64,000 bases of DNA, from the NCBI GenBank assembly GCA_004431415.1, contig QPMI01000217.1, positions 1-64,000 of the forward strand, read 5' to 3'. The stretch comes from Cyanophora paradoxa. Lineage: Eukaryota; Glaucocystophyceae; Cyanophorales; Cyanophoraceae. Shown here in pieces: positions 22,686-32,628 of this stretch; the stretch's first letter is position 1; every line of letters begins with the position of its first letter. The notes beneath the pieces were generated by a model that was not told where the DNA came from, did no database searches, and was given only the letters and a program-made list of their open reading frames with translations. The position numbers and the translations under genes were made by a program.

Positions 22686-23231
22686 CTATTTATAGCCCGC
22701 CCCGCCCCGCCCCGCCCCACCGCCCCGCCCCCTGCACTCTCCGCCCCTCCCCGCCCCCGGCCCGCCGCGTCCAGGCGCAGTGCTCGCGATAGCCGCGCGG
22801 CCCGCTTGTGCTTTCGACGTAGGCAGACTCGGGCATCGAATTCAAATTGGAAATCAATGCTCAGATGAGGTTCAAGCGTGAGTGACTGGCCTGTGAAACT
22901 ACTGAACTCAAGAAATTATCGCATGGGATGTAAATGCTGTGTTTATGCAGCTGCGGCTGCGGCTACTGTCGAATGTACATATGCATGTCCTGGCTGAATC
23001 GAAGCGCGGCGCCTACTGTCGATCTATTTGATCTAGAAAATTTGAATGCGAATTCGAAACTGCGGAGTGCGGAGTCACTGAGTTCTAAAGAGGGGAAAGC
23101 AGCTGCAGAGAATTCGAAGCGATGAAAGCGAATTCGAATGGTTTTCGAAGAGGGGAAATTTTCAGGTTCTAGCTATTTAAGCGATCACCGCGCGGTTCGA
23201 TTTATCTTTAATTTCGCAAAGCCTTTGAAGC
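22686..23231. other. Convergent intergenic region
   Basis: A CTATTTATAGCC sequence follows the UBA3 stop directly. The rest (22800-23230) is AT-richer with several GAATTCGAA-type repeats. A short plus-strand open frame (22934-23125) shows no features. Confidence 0.5.
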
Positions 23232-24775
23232 CTAAGGCCGGGGGAGCAAGGCGTCGGGGCCGAGCTCGTCGTCCGCGTCGAGGTGCGCCTCCGCGCCCTC
23301 CCCGGCCCCCGCCCCGCCCCCCGCCGGCGTCCCCGCCCCCGGCCGCGAGGCCGACGCCGGGCGCCCCCGCGAGACGCTCCCGCGCCGCCGCCCCGCCCGC
23401 GAGACGCTCCCCGCCCGCGAGCGCGGCCGCGCCGGCGCCGCGGGGTCCGCCGGAGATCTAGAGTCGCCCGCCGCGGGGCCGGGCTCGATGGCGGCGGGGG
23501 CAGCGCGAAGCCCGGGGCGGCGCCGCGCGGGGGCGCCAGGCTGGCCAGCGCGGGGGCGGGCGGCGCCGGCGTCCCAGCCCGCGAGGAGGGCCGCGGGGTG
23601 GCGAGGGGCAGCGGGGGGCAGAGGGGCGTGGGGCGGGCGGGGCTCCCCTCGCGATCGGACGCCGGGCGCGGCTCGCGATCGGGCTGCGGCTCGGGCTGCG
23701 CGGGGCGCGGGGAGCAGGAGGCGGATCCGGAGCTCGAGACGCCGGCGAGCTCGCGATCGCGACCGGGGCCGGCGGCGGGGGATCCGGGGGCGCGGAGGGA
23801 GCGGATGCCGCGGCTGATGGGGCCGCACAGCACGGCCCCGCCGCAGGCCGCCGCCGAGGCCATCGCGGCCTGGAGCGGCGAGAGGCGGTCCGGGGGCGAG
23901 CCGGGGCCGGAGGCGGAGGGCGAGGCGAGGGCGAGGCGGCCGCGGGCGCTGGAGGAGCCCGGGGGGGAATCGCCGGGGACGGGCGAGCGGGGGGCGCGCC
24001 CGTCGCGGACGACGCGCATCGAGTGCGCCCGCGGCCGCCCCGGGCCCTCCGGCTCCGGCCCCGCGGCCGCACGCAATTGCAAGCCAGACGACGCGTACGA
24101 GTCCGCCCCTGCACGCGCACGCCGGGTCGGATCAATTTGATCGCGACGGCTCGGAGAGGATATCTTATATCGAAATTAAATATTTTGAGCCTTGACTTTC
24201 GAAGACGCATGCGCACCGGTCTCAGAGTCGACGTCACGAGGGGAGCTGCTGCATGCGCAGTCGGGGGAGGCGAGGCCGGCGGGGAGCGATGCCGGGTGGA
24301 AGGCGCCGGCGGAGGGGGTCGGGGGCCGGCCGCCCCGGTCCATCGAAAGGAGGGAGCGCGTGGAGGGCCCCAGCCCCGCGAGGTTGAGGGACCGGAAGCC
24401 TAAGGACGGCGCGCGGCGGCCGCGGCCGCTGGCGTCGGCGGCGGCGGCGGCGGCGGCGGCGCTCCGCGCGGCCTCGTAGACCTCGAGCGGGCCGGGCGTC
24501 CCCTTCGCGTCGGCCGCCAGCGCCATGTGCCGTACGCGTTCGCCCGCCCGCGCCATCCCAACGAGCTCCGACCACCTGCCAGAGCCGGTGCAGCAACCGG
24601 CTCTGCTTTCGAATCCCAACTCCGCCGCCACGTGCATTTTCTCGGGCGCTGCAATCGCCCTGCTCGCTGCGTGAGCCCTGCCTTCTAGATCTGGTCGACG
24701 AAAAGCCTTGAAGAGCTGCCGCCAGTGCCCGCCACTTGCAGCTGTCGGCGCGCGCCGGTTCAAGGGCTTGCCCAC
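23232..24775 (-). CDS. Hypothetical low-complexity protein
   Basis: Not recognised. Exon 1 reads MGKPLNRRAPTAASGGHWRQ, then LEVYEAARSAAAAAAAADA, SLGFRSLNLAGLGPSTRSLL and SMDRGGRPPTPSAGAF, ending near SETGAHASSK. An AT-rich intron (about 24110-24190) ends in GCGTGCAG. The second exon contains HSMRVVRDGRAPRSPVPG, LSPLQAAMASAAACGGAVLC and a Ser/Pro/Arg-rich stretch. The last part is best read as SVSRAGRRRGSVSRGRPAS, then HLDADDELGPDALLPRP and stop. The many SP/RS motifs suggest a disordered regulatory protein. Exon 1 and the acidic C-terminus look coding; the middle is uncertain and the exact donor was not resolved. Confidence 0.4.
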
Positions 24776-27000
24776 GCGTACGGCGCGGGGAGCGCCCGCC
24801 CGCGGGCGAACGCGTCATCGGCTGCAGCGAGGAGCGCTCACCGCGGCCGTGGCACGAGTAATATAGTATAGCTGCTCGGAGGCGAGTCGGAGGCTCGGAG
24901 GCGAGTCGGAGGCTCGGAGCCCGCGCACGTGCACTGGTACCGCGGTACAGTACCAGTGGGCCGCCCGGGCGGTAGACTCCGGTAGGACCGTAGTACCTTG
25001 CCACGGTGAGGCTTGCTATTAATTAATATTGGTCACGGTATTTCTCGGACGGGTTCGAGTCACCGCACCGATTAATATTCTACCAGGTACCTGGTAATCA
25101 TGAATACTTGTCATGACTCATGACTCATGATCACTTCAACGTACTCACTTGCAATTGTGCAACACTGCAACCTACCGTGCCTCCTTCCGTGCCTCCTAGG
25201 TCCCTTAGCCGCTCCTACCAGTGGCTACCACTGGCTACTAGTGGCTAGTACACTAGTACTGGCTACCACTAGCCTACCAGCGTAACCAGCCTACCACGCG
25301 GTCCACGCCTGGCACGGTACGTCCGACGGTCCCACCGTGTCATCGTGACGTCGACGGTGTCAAGCCTTCGAAAAAGGCTCGAACCGCTCGAAGTTTTTTT
25401 GCTTCCGAGCTTTCGACTTGAAACAAAAATGCCCCATGGCAATTCAATTTGGCCGTTGAGTCAAAGCCACTAGGATGCAAAATGTACTCGGTATCGATTT
25501 TCTTTGAAACAGCGAATACTGAGTACTGTCAACGAAGGAATCTTCGACAGCGTCTTTATTTCGTCTATATTCGTCAGACCTGCACTTTGACGAATATTTG
25601 ATACTCTTGAACGGGATTTTTGTATGGAGAAGGGTACTAGCGGCTGACCCGTCTATGGCGGAGTCGCGGGGCTGACGAAATTATGATGCTGTCGAACCAT
25701 ATTTTCGTCACGATTTTCGGGTTTTGTCGAAATTAAGTCTCGACGAATTTTTCTACGTCTACAGTATACGTAGCAGTGAGTGCCAGTGACTGCCGCAGTG
25801 CCAGTGAGTAGTACTGAGTACTACCACTGTACTACTCACTGAGTCAGTAGTCTTTCCATGATTCGTAATTCCTGATGCTGCGTCACAGGCTCACAGCCTC
25901 ACAGGCTCCGAGCCTCCGAGTCGGGCTCCGACTCGCAGGCCGGGCTGTCGCAGCCTGCTTGAGGCGCCGTAACTCCGTGAGCTCGAGCCTGCGCGCGCAA
26001 TGCGCATGCGTCACCTGCGAATGAGTGCCAGATTTTCGAATTCTTTTCGAGAACGGCGAACGTCACGGCGTTAAGTTGTCGACGTCTTGTCGTTAACCCC
26101 CCGTCGACGTCAGCGCTTTAATTTTGCGATCGATATCGATCGCGAGCGCTGGCTCGATTTGTTTTTTGGGAGACTACGGTGGGGCGAAGTTCCCGGCGAA
26201 CCCCCCCGGTCCCCCCGTAGCCTAGTAGGTAGGTACTGATACTAGCACGCGGCGGCCTCTGCTAGCGCTCGGGCTCTGACTGGGCCGGCCGCCGGTTGGA
26301 AACGGGGTAGAGTAGTGCATGCGCGTGAGGACCGGCGCCGGCGGCGGCGCGGCCCGGCGGGGCGCGCGCGCACGCGTGCAACGCGGGCCCGCGCGCGCCT
26401 GCGCATGCGCGCGCGCACTGCCGACGCGGCCCCCGCGCCTGCAGCTGCAGCCTGCAGCTAGCTATAGCTATAGCGCTGCGCATGCGCAAATCATACTATG
26501 ATAGCTAGCGCTATAGTATGCATATGCATGCGCGCGCATGCCGGCGCCGCGCCTGCCAACTGCCGCCGGCCGGCGCGCGGCGGCGCGCGCGCCGGCGCCG
26601 CGCCCGCCGGGCCGCACTGCAGCTGCGCATGCCGGCGCCGGCGCCTGCACTGCTAGCGCGCTGGTGACGCCTCGCGCGTAATTGTTTTTTAAGTCCAGCA
26701 AGCCGCTAGCCGGAGCTCAGCTATAGCTAGCTACGCTGGCCAGCTAGCGAACCTGTCGGCTAGGTTGACGGCTAAATTGTGCGCTTGTACCCAGCAATCG
26801 GCGCCAAACTCGCAGGAGCTCTTTTTTTCCGCGTTCGGTACAACAGGTACTTGATGCGGCCTAGCGGGCCACGCGCTGCTTCCCGAGCGCTGGCATGTAT
26901 GACATGCTCTGTCGAACATTGCAAGAGCTTTCTTATGCACTTGGTCCGGCCTCTATACGACCACAGGATCAGGCGCTGCAAGGGATAGTCCAGGAAAGGG
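24776..27000. other. Intergenic region rich in short repeats and palindromes
   Basis: No gene is supported. A CGGAGGCGAGTCGGAGGCT unit is duplicated in tandem at about 24879-24920. CTACCAGTGGCTACCACTGG-like overlapping units fill 25220-25300. Another cluster of GTACTGAGTACTACCACTG-like units lies near 25780-25850. A run of alternating GC palindromes (GCGCATGC, GGCGCC) spans 26320-26660. Base composition drops well below that of the flanking genes around 25340-25760. Confidence 0.6.
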
Positions 27001-27308
27001 TCCGGTCCTTTTTTCCGCGCAGCATTCCGCTCTTTCCGGGTTCTGACAACGAATTCCGGGCTATGATGCATGCACTAACACGTGGTTAAGAGCTCGGAGC
27101 TGGATCGGGAGATGAGCAGACTCGTCATTTTGTAAGTTACCGAAAACGGGGGCCCTACCCCGTTTCCAATTAAGGAGAACAAACTTGAAATCACAAATCA
27201 AAGATACAGCAGACTATCACAAATCACATTATATAATTATCAAGCTTAAGAAGGATATATATATATATCGAACACGAGAAGGGACATGATCATACTATGA
27301 TCATGATA
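27001..27308 (+). repeat. 308-bp direct repeat, left copy (putative target-site duplication)
   Basis: Comparing the two copies base by base by eye, this segment is identical to 42968-43275. It starts TCCGGTCCTTTTTTCCGCGC and ends just after ATGATCATACTATGATCAT, a 9-bp inverted repeat with a 1-nt spacer at the junction. It lies immediately before the first base of the retrotransposon. Sequence outside the repeats differs on both sides. Confidence 0.95.
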
Positions 27309-29870
27309 CCCGCCGCAGGAGGCCGCGCGCCGCCGCCGCCGGTCGCCCAGGACGCGAGGGGACGAGGCCGCGACGCCGCCGACGCCTCCCGCCGACGCCG
27401 AGCAAGCCCGTGCAGCCCCGCCCGCGCCCCCCGCCCGCGCGCCGCGCGCCCCGCCGCAGGAGGCCGCGCGACGCCGCCGCCGGTCGCCCAGGACGCGAGG
27501 GGACGAGGCCGCGACGCCGCCGACGCCTCCCGCCGACGCCGAGCGAGCCCGTGCAGCCCGCCCGCGCCCCCGCCCGCGCGCCGCGCGCCCGCCGCAGGAG
27601 GCCGCGCGCCGCCGCCGCCGGTCGCCCAGGACGCGAGGGGACGAGGCCGCGACGCCGCCGACGCCTCCCGCCGACGCCGAGCGAGCCCGTGCAGCCCGCC
27701 CGCGCCCCCCGCCCGCGCGCCGCGCGCCCCGCCGCAGGAGGCCGCGCGCCGCCGCCGCCGGTCGCCCAGGACGCGAGGGACGAGGCCGCGACGCCGCCGA
27801 CGCCTCCCGCCGACGCCGAGCGAGCCCGTGCAGCCCCGCCCGCGCCCCCGCCCGCCGCCGCGCGCCCCGCCGCAGGAGGCCGCGCGCCGCCGCCGCCGGT
27901 CGCCCAGGACGCGAGGGGACGAGGCCGCGACGCCGCCGACGCCTCCCGCGACGCCGAGCGAGCCCGTGCAGCCCCGCCCGCGCCCCCGCCCGCGCGCCGC
28001 GCGCCCGCCGCAGGAGGCCGCGCGACGCCGCCGCCGGTCGCCCAGGACGCGAGGGGACGAGGCCGCGACGCCGCCGACGCCTCCCGCCGACGCGAGCGAG
28101 CCCGTGCAGCCCCGCCCGCGCCCCCGCCCGCCCGCCGCGCGCCCCGCCGCAGGAGGCCGCGCGCCGCCGCCGCCGGTCGCCCAGGACGCGAGGGGACGAG
28201 GCCGCGACGCCGCCGACGCCTCCCGCCGACGCCGAGCGAGCCCGTGCAGCCCCGCCCGCGCCCCCGCCCGCGCGCCGCGCGCCCCGCCGCAGGAGGCCGC
28301 GCGACGCCGCCGCCGGTCGCCCAGGACGCGAGGGGACGAGGCCGCGACGCCGCCGACGCCTCCCGCCGACGCCGAGCGAGCCCGTGCAGCCCCGCCCGCG
28401 CCCCCGCCCGCGCGCCGCGCGCCCCGCCGCAGGAGGCCGCGCGACGCCGCCGCCGGACGCCCAGGACGCGAGGGGACGAGGCCGCGACGCCGCCGACGCC
28501 TCCCGCCGACGCCGAGCGAGCCCGTGCAGCCCCGCCCGCGCCCCCGCCCGCGCGCCGCGCGCCCCGCCGCAGGAGGCCGCGCGCCGCCGCCGCCGGTCGC
28601 CCAGGACGCGAGGGGACGAGGCCGCGACGCCGCCGACGCCTCCCGCCGACGCCGAGCGAGCCCGTGCAGCCCCGCCCGCGCCCCCCGCCCGCGCGCCGCG
28701 CGCCCCGCCGCAGGAGGCCGCGCGACGCCGCCGCCGGACGCCCAGGACGCGAGGGGACGAGGCCGCGACGCCGCCGACGCCTCCCGCCGACGCCGAGCGA
28801 GCCCGTGCAGCCCCGCCCGCGCCCCCCGCCCGCGCGCCGCGCGCCCCGCCGCAGGAGGCCGCGCGCCGCCGCCGCCGGACGCCCAGGACGCGAGGGGACG
28901 AGGCCGCGACGCCGCCGACGCCTCCCGCCGACGCCGAGCGAGCCCGTGCAGCCCCGCCCGCGCCCCCCGCCCGCGCGCCGCGCGCCCCGCCGCAGGAGGC
29001 CGCGCGACGCCGCCGCCGGTCGCCCAGGACGCGAGGGGACGAGGCCGCGACGCCGCCGACGCCTCCCGCCGACGCCGAGCGAGCCCGTGCAGCCCGCCCG
29101 CGCCCCCCGCCCGCGCGCCGCGCGCCCCGCCGCAGGAGGCCGCGCGACGCCGCCGCCGGACGCCCAGGACGCGAGGGACGAGGCCGCGACGCCGCCGACG
29201 CCTCCCGCCGACGCCGAGCGAGCCCGTGCAGCCCCGCCCGCGCCCCCCGCCCGCGCGCCGCGCGCCCCGCCGCAGGAGGCCGCGCGCCGCCGCCGCCGGT
29301 CGCCCAGGACGCGAGGGACGAGGCCGCGACGCCGCCGACGCCTCCCGCCGACGCCGAGCGAGCCCGTGCAGCCCCGCCCGCGCCCCCGCCCGCGCGCCGC
29401 GCGCCCCGCCGCAGGAGGCCGCGCGACGCCGCCGCCGGTCGCCCAGGACGCGAGGGGACGAGGCCGCGACGCCGCCGACGCCTCCCGCCGACGCCGAGCG
29501 AGCCCGTGCAGCCCGCCCGCGCCCCCCGCCCGCGCGCCGCGCGCCCCGCCGCAGGAGGCCGCGCGCCGCCGCCGCCGGTCGCCCAGGACGCGAGGGACGA
29601 GGCCGCGACGCCACCGACGCCTCCCGCCGACGCCGAGCGAGCCCGTGCAGCCCCGCCCGCGCCCCCGCCCGCGCGCCGCGCGCCTTGCCGCAGGAGGCCG
29701 CGCGACGCCACCGCCGGTCGCCCAGGACGCGAGGGACGAGGCCGCTACGCCACCGACGCCTCCCGCCGACGCCGAGCGAGCCCGTGCAGCCCCGCCCGCG
29801 CCCCCGCCCGCGCGCCGCGCGCCCCGCCGCAGGAGGCCGCGCGACGCCGCCGCCGGTCGCCCAGGACGTG
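27309..29870 (+). repeat. Tandem array of about 140-bp GC-rich monomers at the LINE 5' end
   Basis: The core GCAGGAGGCCGCGC recurs 19 times, starting near 27310, 27451, 27589, 27729 and onward to about 29827. That is 18 full units of roughly 138-142 bp and one partial. Length differences come mainly from C-run and single-codon changes. Units alternate between variants (GCGCGCCG/GCGCGACG and GGTCGCCC/GGACGCCC). Because the unit is almost free of stops, every frame on both strands reads open for over 2 kb; these frames are not evidence of genes. The array begins exactly at the insertion junction, as expected for 5' promoter monomers of a LINE (inference). Confidence 0.95.
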
Positions 29871-30212
29871 AGGGGGACCCCGCTGCTGTTGACCCGCTCC
29901 CCGCCACCACCTTGCCGACGCCAGCCCGGGGCCTGCATATGCATGCACTACAGCCGGATCTCTAGCCTGCCGTCCCTCGACTGCCCATGCAAGCAGACGC
30001 ATGCACGCCGAGCATATGCATGCACATGCATCCACAAACAAAATCGCCGACCTCATGCCTCTGCCCACGGACAATTGTTAACGCTAGCTACAGCTAGCTG
30101 TAGTCCTAGGACAGCCCAAACTCTGACCCGGGGGAGGAACAACCGGACGGGTACAGCAGTCAGCACCCTGGACGGCAATCCATTCGCACCGCTGGCGCGG
30201 CTGGGCGGCCGG
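29871..30212 (+). other. LINE 5' leader after the monomer array
   Basis: This unique sequence between array and ORF1 contains GCATATGCATGCA-like palindromes (29935-30030) and a GCTAGCTACAGCTAGCTGTAG palindrome near 30084. No coding signal was seen. Confidence 0.5.
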
Positions 30213-30728
30213 ATGGCGCCTGACGACGATGCTGACAGCAACGACGACCCCAACGCGGCGGCTGACCCCCGAACTGGCCGTGGCCTGGAAAGCGGGCCGG
30301 GATCGAAGCGACAACGCCCGCAGTCGGCAGAGCCGGCCACCCCGTCCCGCCGCCACACGGAGAAGTCTATGCGTGGATACAGGCCGGGCGACACGCCAAA
30401 CCGACATGCCAACCCCCGAATGGTTCGGAACCTGACGCCCATGGAGCCCGCGGCGGAGCCGGCATCTGGGATGCCCGCGGCGGGGCGGGCGCAGCCAATG
30501 GCCGCGGTGGCCGTGGGGTGGACATCATCTGGGGCGACCTCCCCCGGGGCGGCTTTGCTGGGAGAGCCCGGGGCGGGATGGGGCCCCCCCCGCGGTGGGC
30601 GCGGACTCCCAGGCCGAGGCGCCGGCGGCAGGGGTGGACGAGGAGCACGTGGTGGCCGCGGCTTTGGGGCTGGCGCCGGCCGGGGTGGCGGCGGCCCTGG
30701 ACAGCAGCGGCTGCCCTGGCAGTACTGA
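30213..30728 (+). CDS. LINE ORF1 candidate: acidic N-terminus and RGG-box C-terminus
   Basis: The start MAPDDDADSNDDPNAAADP is acidic. Basic motifs follow (GSKRQRPQSAEPATPSRRH) and the end is Gly/Arg-rich, with GRGLPGRGAGGRGGRGARGG, then GPGQQRLPWQY and stop. RGG boxes bind RNA, so a nucleic-acid-binding ORF1 role is likely, but no RRM, CCHC or coiled coil was seen. The frame stays open upstream through the repeat array; this ATG was chosen because it is the first after the array's leader. Confidence 0.5.
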   Translation: MAPDDDADSNDDPNAAADPRTGRGLESGPGSKRQRPQSAEPATPSRRHTEKSMRGYRPGDTPNRHANPRMVRNLTPMEPAAEPASGMPAAGRAQPMAAVAVGWTSSGATSPGAALLGEPGAGWGPPRGGRGLPGRGAGGRGGRGARGGRGFGAGAGRGGGGPGQQRLPWQY

Positions 30729-32628
30729 GCTAGCTGCAACTCCAGCGCCAACCGCCGCGAGCCACAGCAAGTTAAGAGTAAGGCAGCCAAGCCCCTCCGG
30801 CCTAGATCCTGAACCAGTAATAGCGCTAGTTATACAAATGAATTCGCACACACCAAGACAAATGGCTAGGGATATGACTGCAGTGTCCATCTGTGTCAAG
30901 TCGAGAGATGAGCCTACGGGAACAAGCCTTTCGGACATCGGACCGGGTGGAGCTATTGTACTGGAGAAAGGGGCCTATACCTGCCTAGAAGCACTGCCTA
31001 CACCTGCCTAGAGAGCCGAAGCAGAGCAGAGCTACTATAACCCCCCTCAGGACAAGGGCGCCTACAGAGAGGACCGATGTATAAGCGAGGATGAGGTCGA
31101 AGCGGCTGAGCCTGAACTATAGCCCTCAATTTGGCAGGGAAGAAGCGCACTAAGAGAGCAAGGCCGACTAACCCCAGGGAGGGCCGGAAACCGGAGCCCG
31201 TGAGAGCCCGGGTGAAAACCGGCGGGCGCACAGCATCGCCGGCCGCAGCCGGCGACCTGTGCTCCTCGGCCGAGAGATACCTCCTCCAGCTGGCGCGCGC
31301 GCGCGCGGAGTCCGCTGCGGCGGGGGTTGGGAGGCCCGGGCCGCCCGAGTGCTCAGAAGCACGTCGCCTCGCCAGGAATCCAAGCATCTGTGCGGCCGCG
31401 ACGCCCACGGCCGCGACGCGGGCGTGCACTCACACGACCGACGATCATCTGCGCGGGCGCAGCGCAGGTCGCCGGCCCCATAGCCGCGGGCGGCCGATCG
31501 CTGCCGCAGAGAAGTGCTTGGGCTGAACGAGAGAGCAGCTGCTGAAGCCGCCGCTGGTGTCCGCTGGAGTAGCTCGCCGAACCGACCCACGGAGCGGATT
31601 CCTAACGGACGCGCGGCTAACCAGCTAAAGGAGGGATGGAGGCGCCGCCGAGGCGATTCGCGGCAGCCGGAGAGGCGCCCAGCGGGCAGGAGCCCGCCAC
31701 CTACTTTCTCTCCAGGTCGGGGTACGCGAATCCCAGTAATAGCGCTAGCTCTAGTCCCGCCAGAACCAGTAATAGCGCTAGCTCTAGTCCCGTCATGTAC
31801 GGACACCTCGACGCCGAAGTCACAACATCCAGATCTCGAGCTAGAGCTAAACAGGTGCAGAGCGGTGGTACCAGTGGGGGACCCAAAGGAGAACACCCGT
31901 ACTCATACGCGCCGGATGTGCACCTGGCCCTGTAGATCTAGACCCGATCACGACTTGCACGCGAGGCCCAGAGGGGTACGTGGGTGGAAAACGTACCCAT
32001 CAACTGTGCGGATCCGGCTAGCCCGGGCTCGCGCACGCTCGACAGCCACGCTAGGAGAACAGTCTAATCATGACTGCACCACCGGCCTGAAGCGCCAGCC
32101 TGTACTTACGACACCGACCGCTGCCTCCCGGACCCGGCCCCAGCAGGCCGCGGATCCTGCTGTATACGTAACACGACAGCTAGTCCCTAAGCGAAGCCAG
32201 GAGCCCGAGGCCGGTGCCGAAGCCGGCCCCCGCTACAGACCTGTACCTCAGAAGCTACTACGGTGCCGGCACCGGCTAGCCTGTCATGATCAAAGATGGC
32301 GCCAGAGGACCGACGCCGACGCCGGTACCGGTGCCGATGCCGGCCTCGACCTGACGGCGCCATCGGCACGTACGTATACGTATACGCGGCTCCGAGTAGT
32401 TATAACGCCTTGCACTAGCACTAATGCATATGATACCGAAACAGCTGGCGCCGGCACGCGCACCGGCGCCGGCGCCACCTTTAACTTGGGTAGTAACAGC
32501 CCCCCCGATCACGACCTAGCAGGCCCCAGATCCCGATCTAGAGCTAGGGCTGCCAAAGATGGGTACGCCAAGGCAATCACAACAGCTAGCGCCACCGCCA
32601 CTACAATTACTAGTACCAGTATGACACT
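30729..32628 (+). other. LINE inter-ORF region with short repeats and an uncertain open frame
   Basis: CCAGTAATAGCGCTAG occurs at 30814, 31733 and 31766, the last two as a tandem pair. The region is dense in 6-bp palindromes (GCTAGC, AGATCT, TACGTA). An open frame of 593 codons (31514-33295) covers much of it and begins MLGLNERAAAEAAAG. It has no recognisable domain and overlaps the endonuclease frame, so I do not call it a protein with confidence. Confidence 0.4.

Noticed and set aside
25010-25075. tRNA-like GGTTCGAGTCA with CGGTG/CACCG ends
   Set aside because: No A box and no anticodon stem; the stem match is only five bases.
24776-27000. A missing plus-strand gene that would restore strand alternation
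   Set aside because: No exon with family features or coherent coding potential was seen in this AT-richer stretch.
27309-29870. CRISPR-like array
   Set aside because: Units are contiguous with no unique spacers and the context is a eukaryotic LINE.
27246-29965. Open frames of 700-1100 codons in several frames on both strands
   Set aside because: They are caused by the tandem monomer, which is nearly free of stops. Protein-like composition repeats exactly with the DNA unit and shows no domain.
30595-31011. 138-codon open frame downstream of LINE ORF1
   Set aside because: No domain, and it overlaps the RGG-box ORF in another frame; probably chance.
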